A stretch of 19,826 nucleotides of DNA, from NCBI GenBank assembly GCA_023261605.1, contig JAHFOP010000005.1, positions 1 to 19,826 on the forward strand, written 5' to 3'. This document shows positions 13,921 through 19,826 of the stretch, one piece after another (position 1 is the stretch's first letter; each line of letters begins with the position of its first letter). The translations under genes and the position numbers were made by a program. A model generated the notes under the pieces. That model saw nothing but the letters and a program-made list of their open reading frames with translations. It did not search any database and was not told where the DNA came from. The DNA comes from Candidatus Moraniibacteriota bacterium (GTDB lineage Bacteria > Patescibacteriota > Minisyncoccia > Moranbacterales > UBA2206).

Positions 13921-14856
13921 ATGAAAAAAGTTTTAATAATCGGGAAAAAGGGGATGTTGGGCCAAGAATTGGTCAAATTTTTCAAGGCGGACAAAAACTA
14001 CAAGGTTGTCGCTTGGGATAAAGAAGATATTGACATTACTCGCGAAAAGGAAGTGGCCAAAAAAATTAGCATCATTCATCCGGAAATTATTTTGAATGCA
14101 GCGGCTTATAACGCCGTGGATAAGTGCGAAGTGGATAAAAAAGAATACGCGCTGGCCAAAAAAGTGAACGGCGAGGCTCCTGGTTACTTGGCCGCGGCCG
14201 CCAAAAAAAACAAAGCAATCTTTGTTCACTATTCCAGTGATTATGTTTTTTCCGGCCTGCCGGAAATCCCAGAGCCTTCTGGATGCACCCATTCCTGCGC
14301 TTCTTGCGGTCTGCACGCCGGCTTCACGCCGGAAATCGGTTTTTTGGAAGACGACAAGCCCAAACCGGTGAATGTCTATGGCAAAACTAAGCTCTTAGGT
14401 GAAAAAGAAACGACCAAGAATACCAAGAAATATTATTTGATCCGCACCTCTTGGCTGTTCGGTGCGCCGGCTATTTCTAAAGAGGCGAAAAAAAGCTTTT
14501 TTGATGTGATGTTGACAGCTGGTAAAAAAAATAAAGAAGTGAATGTGGTTGATGATGAGACGGGCTGCTTCACTTACGCGCCGGATCTGGCCAAAAAGAC
14601 CAAGGAAATCATTGATGCGGAAAAACCTTTTGGGATCTATCACATAACGAATACCGATCAAGCGACTTGGTATGAAGCTTGCGTGGAGCTGTACAAACTG
14701 GCCAAGTTAAAAACAAAAATCATTCCTGTAACAGGGGCGGAATTTCCTCGTCCCGCGGTTCGGCCATATTTTTCGGTTCTCTTGAACACCAAACTCAATC
14801 CATTGCGAAGTTACAAAGAAGCGCTGAAAGAATATCTTAAAAGTCAGAACCACTGA
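13921..14856 (+). CDS. rmlD: dTDP-4-dehydrorhamnose reductase (RmlD) with a Cys-rich insertion
   Basis: Last enzyme of dTDP-L-rhamnose synthesis; reduces dTDP-4-keto-L-rhamnose with NAD(P)H. Short-chain dehydrogenase fold: nucleotide-binding GKKGMLG (8-14), NAAAYNAVDKCE (59-70), active-site SSDYVF (105-110) and catalytic Y153-x3-K157 (YGKTK). The late block GAEFPRPAVRPYFSVL (272-287) is typical of RmlD. Between YVFSG and EDDKPKP lies extra sequence, about residues 113-140, holding SGCTHSCASCGLHAG with C122, C126 and C129 in a CX3CX2C pattern not present in ordinary RmlD. A 10-base direct repeat, GCCGGAAATC, occurs at 14259 and 14328, exactly 69 bases (23 codons) apart, bounding this region. 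It has its own promoter and is followed by glyA and the other rml genes. Confidence 0.9.
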   Translation: MKKVLIIGKKGMLGQELVKFFKADKNYKVVAWDKEDIDITREKEVAKKISIIHPEIILNAAAYNAVDKCEVDKKEYALAKKVNGEAPGYLAAAAKKNKAIFVHYSSDYVFSGLPEIPEPSGCTHSCASCGLHAGFTPEIGFLEDDKPKPVNVYGKTKLLGEKETTKNTKKYYLIRTSWLFGAPAISKEAKKSFFDVMLTAGKKNKEVNVVDDETGCFTYAPDLAKKTKEIIDAEKPFGIYHITNTDQATWYEACVELYKLAKLKTKIIPVTGAEFPRPAVRPYFSVLLNTKLNPLRSYKEALKEYLKSQNH

Positions 14857-14863
14857 TTATCAC

Positions 14864-14894
14864 TTGATTACCCTGATTTCACATGAATTATAAA
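14864..14894 (+). promoter_or_regulatory. Possible promoter for the glyA-rmlCBA operon
   Basis: TTGATT (14864-14869) and TATAAA (14889-14894) with a rather long 19-base spacer, in the 76-base gap between rmlD and glyA. The following genes are spaced too tightly to hold promoters. Read-through from rmlD is equally possible, as no terminator is seen. Confidence 0.35.
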
Positions 14895-14932
14895 AATTTT
14901 CTAAAAACCAAGAATTAATTTTACAAAATAGT

Positions 14933-16252
14933 ATGAAAAATTTGAAAAAGCAGGATCCAAAAATTTACAATGCCATTCAAGCTGAGATTAAAAGACAAGA
15001 AGAAGGTCTGGAACTTATTCCATCCGAAATTGCGGCCTCGCCGGCGGTCATTGAAGCGTTGGGATCAGTCATGACTAATAAATATAGTGAAGGTTATCCA
15101 CGAAAGCGTTATTATGGTGGACAGGCTAATGCCGATACGATTGAAGAAATTGCTCAAGAGCGAGCTAAGAAACTTTTCGGCGTGCCACACGTGAATGTGC
15201 AGCCCTATTCTGGCAGTCCCGCCAATTTGGCGGTGTATGTTGCGACTTGTCAGCCAGGTGACACAGTTCTCGGGCAAAGTTTGACTGATGGTGGGCATCT
15301 GACGCACGGTTGGAAAGCCAGCGCTACTAGTATGTTCTATAAAACTATTCAATATCACGTGAAATCAGATGGCTATTTGGATCTGGTTGAGATTGAAAAA
15401 TTGGCCAAAAAGCACAAACCAAAATTGATCTGGGTGGGAGCGACGGCCTATGTGCGTGAATTTCCCTTCAAAGAACTTTCCAGAATTGCTGACAGTGTGG
15501 GAGCGTACTTGGCGGCGGACATCGCGCATATCGCAGGCTTGGTGATTGCCGGCGCGCACAAAAGTCCGGCGACCTATGCGCACATCATCACCACGACGAC
15601 TCACAAGACTCTTCGCGGTCCACGGGGTGGCATGATTATGGTGACGAAGAAAGGTTTGAAAAAAGATCCGGAGTTGGCTAAAAAAATTGACCAAGCCATC
15701 TTCCCGCGTTTGCAAGGCGGACCGCATGATCATCAAACAGCGGCGGTGGCGGTAGCCTTGGGCGAAGCACTTAAACCGGAATTCAAAAAGTATGCTTTTC
15801 AAGTGGTGAAAAATGCCAAAGCCTTGGCCAAAAAACTGATGCAAAGGGGTGTCAAATTGGTGAGCAACGGCACAGACAATCACATGATGCTCATTGATTG
15901 TGGGAAAGGTCGTGGACTATTCTTGCAAGAAGCCTTAGAAGAAGCAGGAATAACGCTGAATAAAAATACTATTCCGTCTGATCCGTCCTCGCCGTATTAT
16001 CCTAGTGGAGTGCGTCTCGGGGTGCCGTTCATTACGGTGCGAAAGATGAAAGAAAAAGAGATGGAAAAAGTTGGTGACTTTATTGCGGATGTTTTGGAAG
16101 AAATTAAAGATTTTAAATTTCCTGCGCAAAAAGAAGATTTAAAAAAAGAAATGGTAACATTCAGAAAATTCATCGGGAAAAATAAAAAGATTAAAGAAGT
16201 GCACGCGGAAGTCAAAAAACTCTGCGCGAAGTTTCCTTTGTATAAAAAATAA
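14933..16252 (+). CDS. glyA: Serine hydroxymethyltransferase
   Basis: PLP enzyme converting serine and tetrahydrofolate to glycine and methylene-tetrahydrofolate, supplying one-carbon units. 439 residues, a little longer than usual (about 415-420). Visible motifs: TNKYSEGYPRKRYYGG (48-63), QPYSGSPANLAVY (90-102), GGHLTHG (120-126), DIAHIAGL (196-203, PLP ring contacts) and TTTTHKTLRGPRGG (220-233) with the PLP lysine K225. Two blocks depart from the familiar enzyme: ELIPSEIAASPAV where most have LIASENxxSPxV, and QGGPHDHQTAAVAVALGEAL where most have QGGPLMHxIAAKAVAF. The gene opens a run in which rmlC starts 5 bases after its stop, which is an unusual partner for sugar-nucleotide genes. Function is confident; the effect of the altered blocks is unknown. 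Confidence 0.93.
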   Translation: MKNLKKQDPKIYNAIQAEIKRQEEGLELIPSEIAASPAVIEALGSVMTNKYSEGYPRKRYYGGQANADTIEEIAQERAKKLFGVPHVNVQPYSGSPANLAVYVATCQPGDTVLGQSLTDGGHLTHGWKASATSMFYKTIQYHVKSDGYLDLVEIEKLAKKHKPKLIWVGATAYVREFPFKELSRIADSVGAYLAADIAHIAGLVIAGAHKSPATYAHIITTTTHKTLRGPRGGMIMVTKKGLKKDPELAKKIDQAIFPRLQGGPHDHQTAAVAVALGEALKPEFKKYAFQVVKNAKALAKKLMQRGVKLVSNGTDNHMMLIDCGKGRGLFLQEALEEAGITLNKNTIPSDPSSPYYPSGVRLGVPFITVRKMKEKEMEKVGDFIADVLEEIKDFKFPAQKEDLKKEMVTFRKFIGKNKKIKEVHAEVKKLCAKFPLYKK

Positions 16253-16257
16253 AAATT

Positions 16258-16809
16258 ATGGAATTTAAAAAGACAAAATTCAAAGATGCTTGGCTCATTG
16301 TGCCGCAAGTCTTTCAGGACGCGCGTGGTTTTTTCATGGAGAGTTATTCCAAAAAGGAATTCGAGGAAGCGGGAATCGATATTGATTTTGTCCAAGACAA
16401 TCATTCTCTCTCTGCGAAAAAAGGCGTGCTCCGTGGATTGCATTTCCAAAAGCCGCCGTACGCTCAAACTAAGCTGGTGCGGGTGACGCGTGGCAAAGTC
16501 TATGATGTCATTTTGGACTTGCGGAAAGATTCGGAAACTTTCGGACAGTGGCAAGGCTTCGAACTTTCGGCCGAAAATTTTCAGATGCTTTTGGTGCCGC
16601 GGGGATTTGCGCACAGCTTTTTGACGCTGGAGGATAACACGGAATTCCAATATAAGTGCGACGAGTTCTATCATCCTGAGAGTGATTCTGGCATCATCTG
16701 GAATGATCTGGAGTTGAAAATCGATTGGCCAATTGAGAACCCGATTCTGTCAGAAAAAGATGCAAAACTTTTAGGCTGGAAAGAATTTATTAAAAATAAT
16801 TCATTTTAA
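16258..16809 (+). CDS. rmlC: dTDP-4-dehydrorhamnose 3,5-epimerase
   Basis: Third enzyme of the rhamnose pathway; inverts C3 and C5 of dTDP-4-keto-6-deoxyglucose. 183 residues, normal size for this cupin dimer. Seen: FQDARGFFMESY (19-30), the substrate-binding and catalytic block GVLRGLHFQKPP (56-67) with catalytic His62, GKVYDVILDLR (79-89), VPRGFAHSF (113-121), QYKCDEFYHPESDSGIIWND (131-150) and LSEKD (164-168), whose Asp168 is the expected partner of His62. It sits 5 bases after glyA and 4 before the Nudix gene, so it is operonic with both. No Shine-Dalgarno precedes the ATG, which follows an A-rich stretch. Confidence 0.95.
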   Translation: MEFKKTKFKDAWLIVPQVFQDARGFFMESYSKKEFEEAGIDIDFVQDNHSLSAKKGVLRGLHFQKPPYAQTKLVRVTRGKVYDVILDLRKDSETFGQWQGFELSAENFQMLLVPRGFAHSFLTLEDNTEFQYKCDEFYHPESDSGIIWNDLELKIDWPIENPILSEKDAKLLGWKEFIKNNSF

Positions 16810-16813
16810 TTTT

Positions 16814-17383
16814 ATGTCTTTAGGAAAATGGAAAAAGATTAAAACTGAAGAAGTATATGAATGTGGGAAATTTTACAGGGTAGAGAAAGACAAAGTTATT
16901 ACTCCCGGTAAAAAGGAGGGAACTTATTATGTTATAAGACGAGATCAAGAATCGGTGGTTATTATTGTTTTAGATAAAAAAGGTAATTTTTTTCTTACTA
17001 AACAACATCGGTATCCAGTAAATAAATTTTCAATAGAATTCCCGGCTGGATGGATAGATAAAAATGAAACAGTTCTTAATGCGGCGAAAAGGGAACTTGC
17101 GGAAGAAATGTCATTATCTTCTGATGATTGGAAAAAAATTGGAGAATATGTTCAGGTTTTGGGTATGAGTAGTTTAAAGATGAATGTTTTTTTGGCAAAA
17201 GATTGTTATAAATCGGAAATAATTAAAAAAGACCCATTGGATTATAATTTGCATGATACGCTGATGTTAAATCACAAGAAGCTTAAAGAGAAGATTGCGA
17301 ATAGTGAAATTATTGATTCTGTTACTTTATGTGCCTTTGCAATTGCTGAATCTCAAGGGGTATTTAATGATTATAAAAAATAA
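16814..17383 (+). CDS. Nudix hydrolase, ADP-ribose pyrophosphatase-like
   Basis: Hydrolase of nucleoside diphosphates linked to another group. The Nudix box begins at G79 and reads G-x5-E85-x7-R93-E94-LA-E97-E98-M-S-L; the catalytic REXXEE core is complete, but the conserved Gly near the end is Ser100. The N-terminal pattern (fixed strand, then RRDQESVVIIVLD and FPAGWID) and the C-terminal IANSEIIDSVTLCAFAIAE are like ADP-ribose or nucleoside-sugar pyrophosphatases. At 16861-17160 I count 98 G+C in 300 bases (33%), against 62 in 120 in rmlB just downstream (17521-17640), so its base composition differs clearly. It lies 4 bases after rmlC and 3 before rmlB, inserted within the rhamnose operon. 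It may act on sugar nucleotides, but that is inference. Confidence 0.87.
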   Translation: MSLGKWKKIKTEEVYECGKFYRVEKDKVITPGKKEGTYYVIRRDQESVVIIVLDKKGNFFLTKQHRYPVNKFSIEFPAGWIDKNETVLNAAKRELAEEMSLSSDDWKKIGEYVQVLGMSSLKMNVFLAKDCYKSEIIKKDPLDYNLHDTLMLNHKKLKEKIANSEIIDSVTLCAFAIAESQGVFNDYKK

Positions 17384-17386
17384 ATT

Positions 17387-18418
17387 ATGAAAATTTTAGT
17401 CACTGGCGGAGCAGGGTTTATGGGTTCTAACTTCATTAGATACATATTGGAAAAATATCCGGAGTATGAAATAGTTAATCTGGATAAATTGACCTATGCC
17501 GGCAATCTGGAAAATTTACGTGACGTCGAAAAAAATCCTCACTACACCTTCGTGAAGGGGGACATCGCCAAAGCAGAAGACGTGGACAGAGCCATTGGCG
17601 AGGGAGTGGACGTTGTCATTAATTATGCCGCCGAAACCCATGTGGATCGGTCGATTCTCGATCCGCGGGCTTTTCTTGACACCGACATCTATGGCACCTA
17701 TACTCTTTTGGAGGCCGTGCGTGCGGGTAAAGCCGGAAGAATGGTCCAAATTTCCACTGATGAAGTTTTTGGGATGGTGCATGACGCAAAGGAAGAATTT
17801 GCGGAGGATACCCGTTTTGACCCATCCAGTCCTTACAGTGCGTCGAAGGCTGGGGGAGACCTGATGTGCAGTGCCTATTTTAGGACGTACCAAACACCGG
17901 TCATCGTGACGCATAGTTGCAATTTCTATGGTCCAAATCAATATCCGGAAAAACTTATTCCACTTTTCGCGACCAATCTACTAGAGGGCAAAAAAATCCC
18001 AGTCTATGGAAAGGGCGACCAGTTTCGCGAATGGATCTTTGTCTCCGATCATTGCCGGGCGATTGATGTGATTTTGCATAAAGGCACGGTGGGTGAAGTA
18101 TACAACATCGGCACACGTCAAAGAAAGTCCAATTTGGAAATAACTAAATCTATTTTGCGGCAGTTGGGTCAAGGTGAAGATATGATAGAATATGTGACTG
18201 ATCGGCCCGGACATGATTTCGGCTACGCCGTGAACCCGGATAAATTGATGCGAGAGCTCGACTGGAAACCGGAAGTTGATTTCGCAGAAGGTCTCGCGCA
18301 GACGATTGATTGGTATAAAAATAACGAAGATTGGTGGGAAAAAATAAAATCGGGTGAATATCGCGACTATTTTGAAAAAAATTATTCACGGCGTAACGAG
18401 CTATTAAATTTAAAATAA
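17387..18418 (+). CDS. rmlB: dTDP-glucose 4,6-dehydratase
   Basis: Second enzyme of dTDP-rhamnose synthesis; NAD-dependent conversion of dTDP-glucose to the 4-keto-6-deoxy sugar. Extended short-chain dehydrogenase of 343 residues. NAD-binding GGAGFMGS (7-14), LDKLTYAGNLENL (32-44), AAETHVDRSI (81-90), the catalytic STDEVFG (123-129, with Thr-Asp-Glu at 124-126) and Y150-x3-K154 (YSASK) are all present, followed by the family block FYGPNQYPEKLIP (180-192) and DRPGHDFGYAVNPDKL. It starts 3 bases after the Nudix gene and ends 5 bases before the rmlA start. Identity is very secure; the product could also feed other dTDP-6-deoxysugars, but rmlC and rmlD nearby point to rhamnose. Confidence 0.96.
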   Translation: MKILVTGGAGFMGSNFIRYILEKYPEYEIVNLDKLTYAGNLENLRDVEKNPHYTFVKGDIAKAEDVDRAIGEGVDVVINYAAETHVDRSILDPRAFLDTDIYGTYTLLEAVRAGKAGRMVQISTDEVFGMVHDAKEEFAEDTRFDPSSPYSASKAGGDLMCSAYFRTYQTPVIVTHSCNFYGPNQYPEKLIPLFATNLLEGKKIPVYGKGDQFREWIFVSDHCRAIDVILHKGTVGEVYNIGTRQRKSNLEITKSILRQLGQGEDMIEYVTDRPGHDFGYAVNPDKLMRELDWKPEVDFAEGLAQTIDWYKNNEDWWEKIKSGEYRDYFEKNYSRRNELLNLK

Positions 18419-18423
18419 TCCCT

Positions 18424-19236
18424 ATGATAACTCCAAGTATGAAAGGTATCATTTTGTCTGGTGGAACGGCTACACGTCTTTTCCCGCTGACCGCTACGAC
18501 TTCCAAACAACTTTTGCCGGTCTATGATCGGCAAATGATTTTCTATCCTTTGAATATGCTGGTGAAGGCTGGCATCAAGGATATTTTGATGATCGTGGCG
18601 CCGGAGCACAGCGGACAATATTTGAATCTGCTCGGTTCGACGTTGAAAAAATTTGGCATCAACATCTATTTTGAAGTGCAACGGGTTCCGCGTGGCTTGG
18701 CAGACGCCTTTATTTTGGGCGAATCGTTTATCGGTGAAAATAATGTGACCATGATTTTGGGAGATAATATTTTTGAAGATGATATTGCCGCTTCAATTCG
18801 TGATTTTTCCTCCGGCGGGATGATTTTCGTTAAAGAAGTGAATGACCCACAAAGATTTGGTATTGTGGAATTTGATGAAAGTGGCAAGGTGCTTTCCATT
18901 GAGGAAAAACCGCAAAATCCCAAAAGTAATTTCTGCGTGACGGGTGCCTATGTTTATGACCAGCGCGTGGTTGAAATTGCCAAAAAAATGAAGCCATCTT
19001 CGCGAGGAGAAATTGAAATCACGGATGTAAATAACGCATTTTTGCAATTAAACGAACTCAAAATCAAAAAAATTGAGGGCGAATGGCTGGACGCTGGAAC
19101 TTTTGATTCGCTTTTAGAGGCGGGAAATATTGCTCGAGATAAAAAATTATACGAAAATTTTGATCCAATCATTGATCAAGCAATTGCAGAATTTAATGAA
19201 GAATTGAAAATTTTAGCTAAAAAGAAATTGCTCTAG
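18424..19236 (+). CDS. rmlA: Glucose-1-phosphate thymidylyltransferase
   Basis: First enzyme of the pathway; joins glucose-1-phosphate and dTTP to give dTDP-glucose. 270 residues from the ATG at 18424, shorter than the roughly 290-residue form of enterobacteria. An ATG at 18439 would give MKGIILSGG, the more usual N-terminus, and is a good alternative; neither has a Shine-Dalgarno. The nucleotide-binding loop is GGTATRLFPLT (13-23), followed by SKQLLPVYDRQMIFYPL (27-43), RVPRGLADAF (88-97), metal-binding LGDNIFEDD (112-120), EEKPQNPKSN, VTGAYVYD and EWLDAGTFDSLLEA. The gene closes the glyA-rmlC-nudix-rmlB-rmlA run and is followed by a terminator. Confidence 0.95.
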   Translation: MITPSMKGIILSGGTATRLFPLTATTSKQLLPVYDRQMIFYPLNMLVKAGIKDILMIVAPEHSGQYLNLLGSTLKKFGINIYFEVQRVPRGLADAFILGESFIGENNVTMILGDNIFEDDIAASIRDFSSGGMIFVKEVNDPQRFGIVEFDESGKVLSIEEKPQNPKSNFCVTGAYVYDQRVVEIAKKMKPSSRGEIEITDVNNAFLQLNELKIKKIEGEWLDAGTFDSLLEAGNIARDKKLYENFDPIIDQAIAEFNEELKILAKKKLL

Positions 19237-19246
19237 CAATTTCGTT

Positions 19247-19273
19247 CCGCTGGGACATTACCCGCGGATTTTT
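19247..19273 (+). terminator. Rho-independent terminator of the rml operon
   Basis: CCGC-T-GGG (19247-19254) pairs with CCCGCGG (19261-19267) as a 7-base-pair stem with one bulged T and a 6-base loop, followed by ATTTTTG. It begins 11 bases after the rmlA stop. Confidence 0.72.
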
Positions 19274-19287
19274 GATGCAATAAATAC

Positions 19288-19826
19288 ATGTCAGAAGACA
19301 AGACAATCAATTCCAAAAAAATCAGAGCCACTGTTGTTATTCTCAATCATACTAAAGCCGCTAGAGTAGCGGAAGGCGTTGAATATATTTTGAAACAAGA
19401 AGTTGATTTTGGTTTTAAGTTCATAATAATCGACAATTCTTGCGCAGCCTCTGAAGTGAATGTGCTGAAGGAAATAGTGCGACAGCATTCAGGTGTTGAG
19501 CTTATCATAAATCAGAAAAATCTGGGCTATGCTAAAGGCAGAAATCTCATCAAGGGCAAGGAAGCGGGCGAATACATCATCGCTGTCAATCCGGACATAC
19601 TTTTCAAAGACAGGAATATTCTCGCGCGGATGGTTGACTATATGGATGCTCATCCGGACATTGCCATTCTTGGTCCAAAGCAGATCAATGATGATGGAAA
19701 ACTGGCCATGTCGATTCGGGCTTTCCCAAAATTCTATCTGCAGGTAGCCAGAAGAACGTTTTTGCGTTATCTGCCTTTTTTTAGAAACAAGATAGCCTAT
19801 GACGAAATGCGTCATTTGGCTTATTC
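19288..19826 (+). CDS. Family 2 glycosyltransferase, 3' end cut by window
   Basis: GT-A fold glycosyltransferase; 179 residues are visible with no stop before the window ends. The family pattern is clear: TVVILNHTKAARVAEGVEYI (15-34), FIIIDNSCAASEVNVL (45-60), NQKNLGYAKGRNLIKG (75-90) and VNPDILF (100-106), where NPD stands at the DXD nucleotide-sugar site, as is common in rhamnosyltransferase-like GT2 enzymes. This is followed by MVDYMDAHPDIAILGPKQINDDG and a basic stretch, RAFPKFYLQVARRTFLRYLP. It lies directly downstream of the rml genes, though behind a terminator, so it may use dTDP-rhamnose; this is inferred from position and general resemblance. The ATG at 19288 is the first Met in frame and has no Shine-Dalgarno. 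Confidence 0.85.
   Translation, partial: MSEDKTINSKKIRATVVILNHTKAARVAEGVEYILKQEVDFGFKFIIIDNSCAASEVNVLKEIVRQHSGVELIINQKNLGYAKGRNLIKGKEAGEYIIAVNPDILFKDRNILARMVDYMDAHPDIAILGPKQINDDGKLAMSIRAFPKFYLQVARRTFLRYLPFFRNKIAYDEMRHLAY

Noticed and set aside
14278..14320. CX3CX2C in RmlD as a true radical-SAM domain
   Set aside because: The protein is a complete short-chain dehydrogenase-fold reductase; no TIM-barrel or other SAM-binding motifs are present. Kept only as a possible metal-binding insertion.
15997..16674. 225-residue minus-strand open frame across the glyA-rmlC junction
   Set aside because: Overlaps two secure enzymes on the other strand, has no start signals of its own and no recognisable domain.
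1..19826. CRISPR arrays, tRNA or rRNA genes, insertion sequences and phage genes
   Set aside because: Reading both strands I saw no regularly spaced repeats, no cloverleaf or rRNA-like sequence, and no transposase, integrase or phage structural motifs. A tRNA or covariance-model scan would settle small RNAs.

Overview
The window looks like a stretch of chromosome from a small-genome bacterium of the Candidate Phyla Radiation (Patescibacteria, Parcubacteria/Moranbacteria-like). This is inferred from gene content and style: AT-rich DNA, very tight packing with no gene-free stretch over about 150 bases, almost no Shine-Dalgarno sequences, many short single-pass membrane proteins, and short versions of common enzymes. 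UGA acts as a stop (murJ, the pyrophosphohydrolase gene and rmlD all end in TGA), so the recoded UGA=Gly lineages are unlikely. I saw no tRNA, rRNA, CRISPR array, insertion sequence or phage gene.

Layout. 1-1294: 3' part of murJ (lipid II flippase). 1311-1380: a palindrome and a strong terminator. 1387-1829: two small minus-strand genes of unknown function, the only genes here with clear Shine-Dalgarno sites. 1923-4735: promoter, lepA, a MazG/PRA-PH-like pyrophosphohydrolase and a Sua5/TsaC protein. 4759-6622: a promoter whose predicted start of transcription falls on an ATG, a 37-residue membrane protein, a DivIC/FtsB-like protein, a membrane-anchored parvulin-type prolyl isomerase and a 59-residue ferredoxin. 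6702-12559: a protein-quality-control cluster of intact HtrA protease, ClpB disaggregase, an unknown polytopic membrane protein and a second HtrA-like protein that has lost all three catalytic residues, closed by a terminator. 12656-13849: an MFS transporter. 13862-19273: dTDP-L-rhamnose synthesis, with rmlD behind its own promoter, then glyA-rmlC-nudix-rmlB-rmlA spaced 3-5 bases apart and ended by a terminator. 19288-19826: the start of a family 2 glycosyltransferase, probably a user of the rhamnose made upstream.

How the parts fit. MurJ, the DivIC-like protein, the prolyl isomerase and the HtrA pair all act at or outside the cytoplasmic membrane. The four Rml enzymes turn glucose-1-phosphate and dTTP into dTDP-L-rhamnose for surface glycans, and the glycosyltransferase may transfer it. 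I found no obviously new defence or mobile system. The strongest candidates for something undescribed are the catalytically dead HtrA paralogue paired with an active one around clpB, a prolyl isomerase whose parvulin domain looks circularly permuted, a ClpB that carries a ClpP-docking-like LGF tripeptide, and a cysteine-rich in-frame insertion (CX3CX2C) in RmlD flanked by a 10-base direct repeat.
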